Assembly: GCA_050299855.1 (NCBI GenBank)
Contig: JBNKWQ010000025.1
Span: forward strand, 114,672 to 178,671
Origin: Hahella sp050299855
Lineage (GTDB): Bacteria > Pseudomonadota > Gammaproteobacteria > Pseudomonadales > Oleiphilaceae
Length of the DNA: 64,000 nt
Direction: 5' to 3'
Shown: positions 60,975 through 64,000 of the stretch, piece after piece
Position numbering within the stretch: position 1 is the stretch's first letter
Layout of the letters: each line of letters begins with the position of its first letter
The notes under the pieces: model-generated
What the model was told of the DNA's origin: nothing
What the model saw: only the letters and a program-made list of their open reading frames with translations
Databases searched by the model: none
Program-made: the position numbers and the translations under genes

Positions 60975-62423
60975 CTATTGCGCTTTTACACACCCGCAAA
61001 CCGAACCGGCACTAGTGTTGATATTGGTCCAATTGCCGTTCCATTTCAGATAGCTTGCAGTGCCTGTACAGGTCCCTTTTGCGCCGTCACATACCCCGGC
61101 AGCACTGGCGTTGCTTCCAATCACTGTTGACGCTGTGACATCGATGGCCTGGCCCTGCCCTATTTTAATGTCCCTGAACGTATGACTCAGTGCCTGACTG
61201 GTAATGTTGTTACTCACCTGATTGCCGGTACCGATGTAGTTGTGGCAGCCAAAACAGTTACTGGCAAAATCCGAAGTGATGTCCACATTCTGATAATCTG
61301 TTTCCGCAACCGAGTTGGCCAGCCGTAAGGACCCCCGTTCATTGGGCACCCCTATCCCGCCTGAACTCTGCTGAATATTACTCACCCATAAAGCGCCGAC
61401 ATTGAAGTAATTCGCCAGGACTTTCATCGATGCGCTGGTGGTGGGTTTATTTAACAGTTGAAGCAGATCAGCATTCTGTTGCGCGATATCGGAGATATTT
61501 TCGCCTGCTTTCAAATCCCCACTGGCCGTCCCATAGGGATGAACACGACAAATATTGGTCGGCGTGCCGGTAGGTGCAGTCTGATTCTTTGGCGGCTGGT
61601 TATATTTACAAGCGTTGCTCTTATCTGCCGAATCAGGCAATCCCTGGGTACAGGTGGCGCTGGAGAACATCCAATTTGTATCGGTTTGCACACCTGAAGG
61701 AAGGCAGTCTGGAGTATTGGTTTGATGTTCATATGTGGCCCAAACGAATTCAGGATGATCCTTGGTGGCGACGATAACATGCATGCCCAGCAGGCCAAGC
61801 GTTACTGATTTGCCTGAAATCACTTGTTGCTGGGTGACAAAGGTATTCCCGGAAGTTTCACTTTGAGTGAGTATTTTCCAGGCAAACTTTAGCTCCATGG
61901 TGCCTGCGGGGAAATTAGTCAGATTCTGTTTTTGCATTTCAACGGCACTGGCCGTCAGTTCACAGAGAGATTTGTTAAATCTCACATCGTAGTAGACCAC
62001 ATTGCCATCCTGGGCATAGATGGTGGCACCGCCCCCAGCCTGCCCCGTGGAGGTGCTGGATATTTTGGCAAGGCTCGTGCGGATAGTCGGGCCGTCAATT
62101 GTACTGTCACAGGAATTCGCCGGGGTACCATCGTCATTGAACTCCAACAACGGGTAATTTGCCTGTACCTGAAAATTACGGATTCCCCCGGTTTTGGCCG
62201 GTGACATCAGATATAAATAAGTCTGGGTCGAGAACTGATAGAAGTCACAAAAGGTCGAAGATCCATCCGAGCCACTTTGTTTAACTTCCGTCGGCAACGA
62301 TGGGGAGGTCAACCATTCAGGACTGACCGCGCAATCCGGCACACCAGCCCAGGCGGTGGTTGGCAACAGATACATCACTAACAGCAATAAACCAGTTTTT
62401 ATAAGCCTTGTTATATTCGTCAT
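60975..62423 (-). CDS. Secreted protein with single haem c motif
   Basis: 482 residues. Signal peptide to TTAWA (about residue 26), AAAGGA before the ATG. A CXXCH haem-binding motif (CFGCHNYIG, Cys390, bases 61242-61256) lies in the C-terminal third; many further cysteines (SNACKY, VCDGAKGTC, VCGCVKAQ) suggest disulfides. The first 350 residues do not match a family I can name. It is likely a periplasmic or exported monohaem protein. Convergent with the immunity-like gene. Confidence 0.65.
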   Translation of the reverse strand: MTNITRLIKTGLLLLVMYLLPTTAWAGVPDCAVSPEWLTSPSLPTEVKQSGSDGSSTFCDFYQFSTQTYLYLMSPAKTGGIRNFQVQANYPLLEFNDDGTPANSCDSTIDGPTIRTSLAKISSTSTGQAGGGATIYAQDGNVVYYDVRFNKSLCELTASAVEMQKQNLTNFPAGTMELKFAWKILTQSETSGNTFVTQQQVISGKSVTLGLLGMHVIVATKDHPEFVWATYEHQTNTPDCLPSGVQTDTNWMFSSATCTQGLPDSADKSNACKYNQPPKNQTAPTGTPTNICRVHPYGTASGDLKAGENISDIAQQNADLLQLLNKPTTSASMKVLANYFNVGALWVSNIQQSSGGIGVPNERGSLRLANSVAETDYQNVDITSDFASNCFGCHNYIGTGNQVSNNITSQALSHTFRDIKIGQGQAIDVTASTVIGSNASAAGVCDGAKGTCTGTASYLKWNGNWTNINTSAGSVCGCVKAQ

Positions 62424-62906
62424 TTTCTATTCCTTTAAAATAAAGCGGCATTTCCTGCCGGGGTTTGCCAGACCGGTTATTCCTACAACCCGGAGTGACA
62501 CAGAACCATGCACCTGATTGAAGTAGCAGAGGCATTTATTTGAGGTAGCAAAGGCGTTTATTGAAAACAACCTTAAGGAGAGCGGGTCTGACAGTTCAGA
62601 GGTGAAGGATTTCACGGCTGACGATGGCGGCAGATACCAGATACTGGCGAGAGACATGACGAATCGATGAAGATGACCAAAGTCCATATCAACCTTCCTT
62701 ATGTTGATTAAAATATAGGCGATTAAGAAGGCGTGTCAAAATAGAGCCTGGAATTACCTGAGCAAATGGGAACGACCCCGGTGCTTACAGCCTCCCCTCT
62801 GTCTGATCCAAGGATTAAACACAAGGATAATTCACCTATAACGACTATATTGAAAGAAGCGACATGAAACTGATCAATTAACAACCATTCTGAGGAGGTA
62901 ATCACT
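62424..62906. other. Non-coding spacer with tandem repeat
   Basis: 483 bases between divergent genes. Two 21-22-base units starting GTAGCAGAGGC and GTAGCAAAGGC lie at 62523-62565. Promoters for both flanking genes should be here, but I could not define them. A minus-strand frame at 62427-62687 lacks a ribosome site and family pattern. Confidence 0.5.
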
Positions 62907-63266
62907 ATGAGCTTAGCCAGCATTGTACAACGGGGATGGGAGGCAGTTGGCACAGGAAGTTTTGATGCGTTAGTGGCTGATTACGTTGAGGATATGACCT
63001 TTGTTATGCCTGGACAGACGAATGTACTTTTAGGGAAACAGCCGTTTCGCAGCGCGCTTGACAGTTTGGGGGAAATTCTACCGCCTGGTTTCGAAATCAC
63101 CGATTTGCGGCAGATTGAAGGAGACAGCGAGGTCGTTTCAATCGTTGAGTGGAAATCCGAGAAAGTGGCAGCCTCTCAACTGGCAGTCCTGTTCAAATTT
63201 AAAGGCGATAAAATCTACGAGGAGCGCTGGTTCATCGATACTGAACAATGGAAGGGCGCATTCTAG
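62907..63266 (+). CDS. NTF2-like (SnoaL-type) protein
   Basis: 119 residues. VQRGWEAVGTGSFDALVADYVEDMTFVMPG, ALDSLGEILPPGFEITDLRQI, and FKGDKIYEERWFIDTEQW follow the cone-shaped NTF2/SnoaL fold of small-molecule-binding proteins. Strong GGAGGT site seven bases before the ATG. Ligand unknown. Terminated by the hairpin at 63340. Confidence 0.8.
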   Translation: MSLASIVQRGWEAVGTGSFDALVADYVEDMTFVMPGQTNVLLGKQPFRSALDSLGEILPPGFEITDLRQIEGDSEVVSIVEWKSEKVAASQLAVLFKFKGDKIYEERWFIDTEQWKGAF

Positions 63267-63339
63267 GGATAAGTTTAATCAGTTTCTTAACATGCGGTGG
63301 CAGAGCAAAAGTAGATTGCGTTGCCGGTAATAGTTAAAA

Positions 63340-63368
63340 CCTGCATTCACCTGCGGGCTTTTTTATTT
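63340..63368 (+). terminator. Intrinsic terminator after NTF2-like gene
   Basis: Stem CCTGCA/TGCGGG (one G-T wobble) followed by CTTTTTTATTT. Confidence 0.7.
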
Positions 63369-63447
63369 CCTCATCATCGACACCATAGATTGGAGATTTC
63401 AATAACCCGCCGTATTATTGGGAAACGCTGACTACCGGGAAGAGAGC

Positions 63448-63912
63448 ATGAAGCACTTAAAGATTATCGGTAACGGAGAAGCCTTTACTGCCACCAATTG
63501 CAACACGAGTTTTTTGCTGACTTCGGACAACGGCAATATTTTGATCGACTGCGGCTATCAGGTGCCGCAAAAGCTGTGGCTTGAAAGTGATCATGAACAA
63601 ATAGTTTTAATACTGCTGACCCACTTCCACGCAGATCATTCCTTTGGCGTGGTGCCACTGCTGGTGAGATATCTTGAAGAAAAGAGAACACGGCCATTGC
63701 AGATATGGGGACCAGAGGGGGTTGAAAAGTTTGTCATGGATATTCTGGAACTGGGATATCCGGGCGTGTCTCGCTTCTTTAAATACCCGATTGAATTTCA
63801 GGAGTTCCAGTCCCTGGATGACAAGCAATTTGGTGACATTCGTATCAGGTGTGCCCCGACTGCGTATTCTGCCGAACGTGAACAGGTATTCTGGCGCATC
63901 GTGAACACCTGA
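63448..63912 (+). pseudogene. MBL-fold hydrolase cut by insertion sequence
   Basis: The first 137 codons from the ATG at 63448 encode a metallo-beta-lactamase-fold protein with the intact metal motif THFHADHSFG. At the codons for CAPT the expected continuation (a His/Ser motif and about 90 more residues) is replaced by DNA that matches an insertion-sequence end starting near 63861. The frame closes 17 codons later. The product would be non-functional. Confidence 0.75.
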
Positions 63913-64000
63913 GATTTCCCGCATTGGGCGAAGCCCTTTTTTACGCCAAGTGTTCACCATCGGTCAACTCAGACCGGGTTTTTCGCATCGATTCCCCTTT
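63861..64000. mobile_element. Insertion-sequence end (IS21-like), continues beyond window
   Basis: The boundary reads TGCG, then TATTCTGCCGAACGTGAACA (63865-63884), GG, then TATTCTGGCGCATCGTGAACA in near-repeat (63887-63907). Two adjacent terminal repeats beginning 5'-TG are typical of IS21-family ends. A further GTGTTCACC lies near 63950. No transposase is visible in the remaining bases. Confidence 0.6.

Noticed and set aside
62427..62687. 86-codon minus-strand gene upstream of the haem-motif protein
   Set aside because: No ribosome site, no family pattern, and it spans a tandem repeat.

Overview
The window is a stretch of gammaproteobacterial chromosome. Gene order in the backbone (secB-grxC-rhodanese / gpmI-envC-ctp-yibQ, then hisB-hisH-hisA-hisF, then mutY-yggX-tRNA-Phe) is the order known from Pseudomonas and related Pseudomonadales/Oceanospirillales; a free-living, probably aquatic relative is the likeliest source, but the species cannot be named from the sequence alone.

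Layout. 1-7.6 kb: end of a giant DNA-repair-type AAA ATPase gene (5' end outside the window), a rhomboid protease, a zinc-ribbon protein and a VIT/VWA membrane protein. 7.7-18.2 kb: housekeeping and hypothetical genes, mostly on the minus strand (hydrolase-OsmC fusion, BamA-like porin, AI-2E exporter family, prs, yaeQ, a papain-like/lipase-like fusion, secB). 18.3-30.6 kb: syntenic core (grxC, gpmI, envC, ctp, his genes, mutY, yggX). 30.6-31.0 kb: tRNA-Phe behind an unusual leader that holds a tRNA-like remnant and several hairpins. 31.1-50.3 kb: an accessory island, AT-richer by eye, full of repeats and broken genes. It holds two RES-domain proteins, a frameshifted ImmA/IrrE protease, an interbacterial-toxin module (Imm49-like, dead ketoacyl-synthase-like, AHH nuclease, Imm11-like), and a decayed chromosomal integron: a 35-codon stump of an integron integrase followed by a run of small unrelated genes separated by attC-like sites. 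50.3-59.3 kb: a large zinc-starvation (Zur) cluster: zigA, DUF1826, zur, DUF1007, NicO-type transporter, znuA<>znuCB, a second hisI, folE2 and a ybiI-type zinc-finger gene, with two near-identical Zur boxes. 59.3-64.0 kb: a second toxin/immunity pair whose 5' leader and N-terminal tag match a broken copy at 37.1 kb, a secreted haem-motif protein, an NTF2-like protein and an MBL-fold gene cut by the end of an insertion sequence.

How it works together. The Zur cluster is a coherent zinc-saving programme: high-affinity uptake (ZnuABC), a zinc-chaperone GTPase, and alternative enzymes (FolE2, HisI paralogue) that can stand in for zinc-dependent housekeeping versions. The two toxin loci look like related effector/immunity modules (type VI-like is an inference; no secretion-apparatus gene lies in the window) that share a mobile leader and have exchanged payloads. 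The integron remnant explains the mixed bag of small genes between 42.6 and 50.0 kb.

Limits: all family names come from reading motifs by eye; no database search, folding or composition calculation was run.
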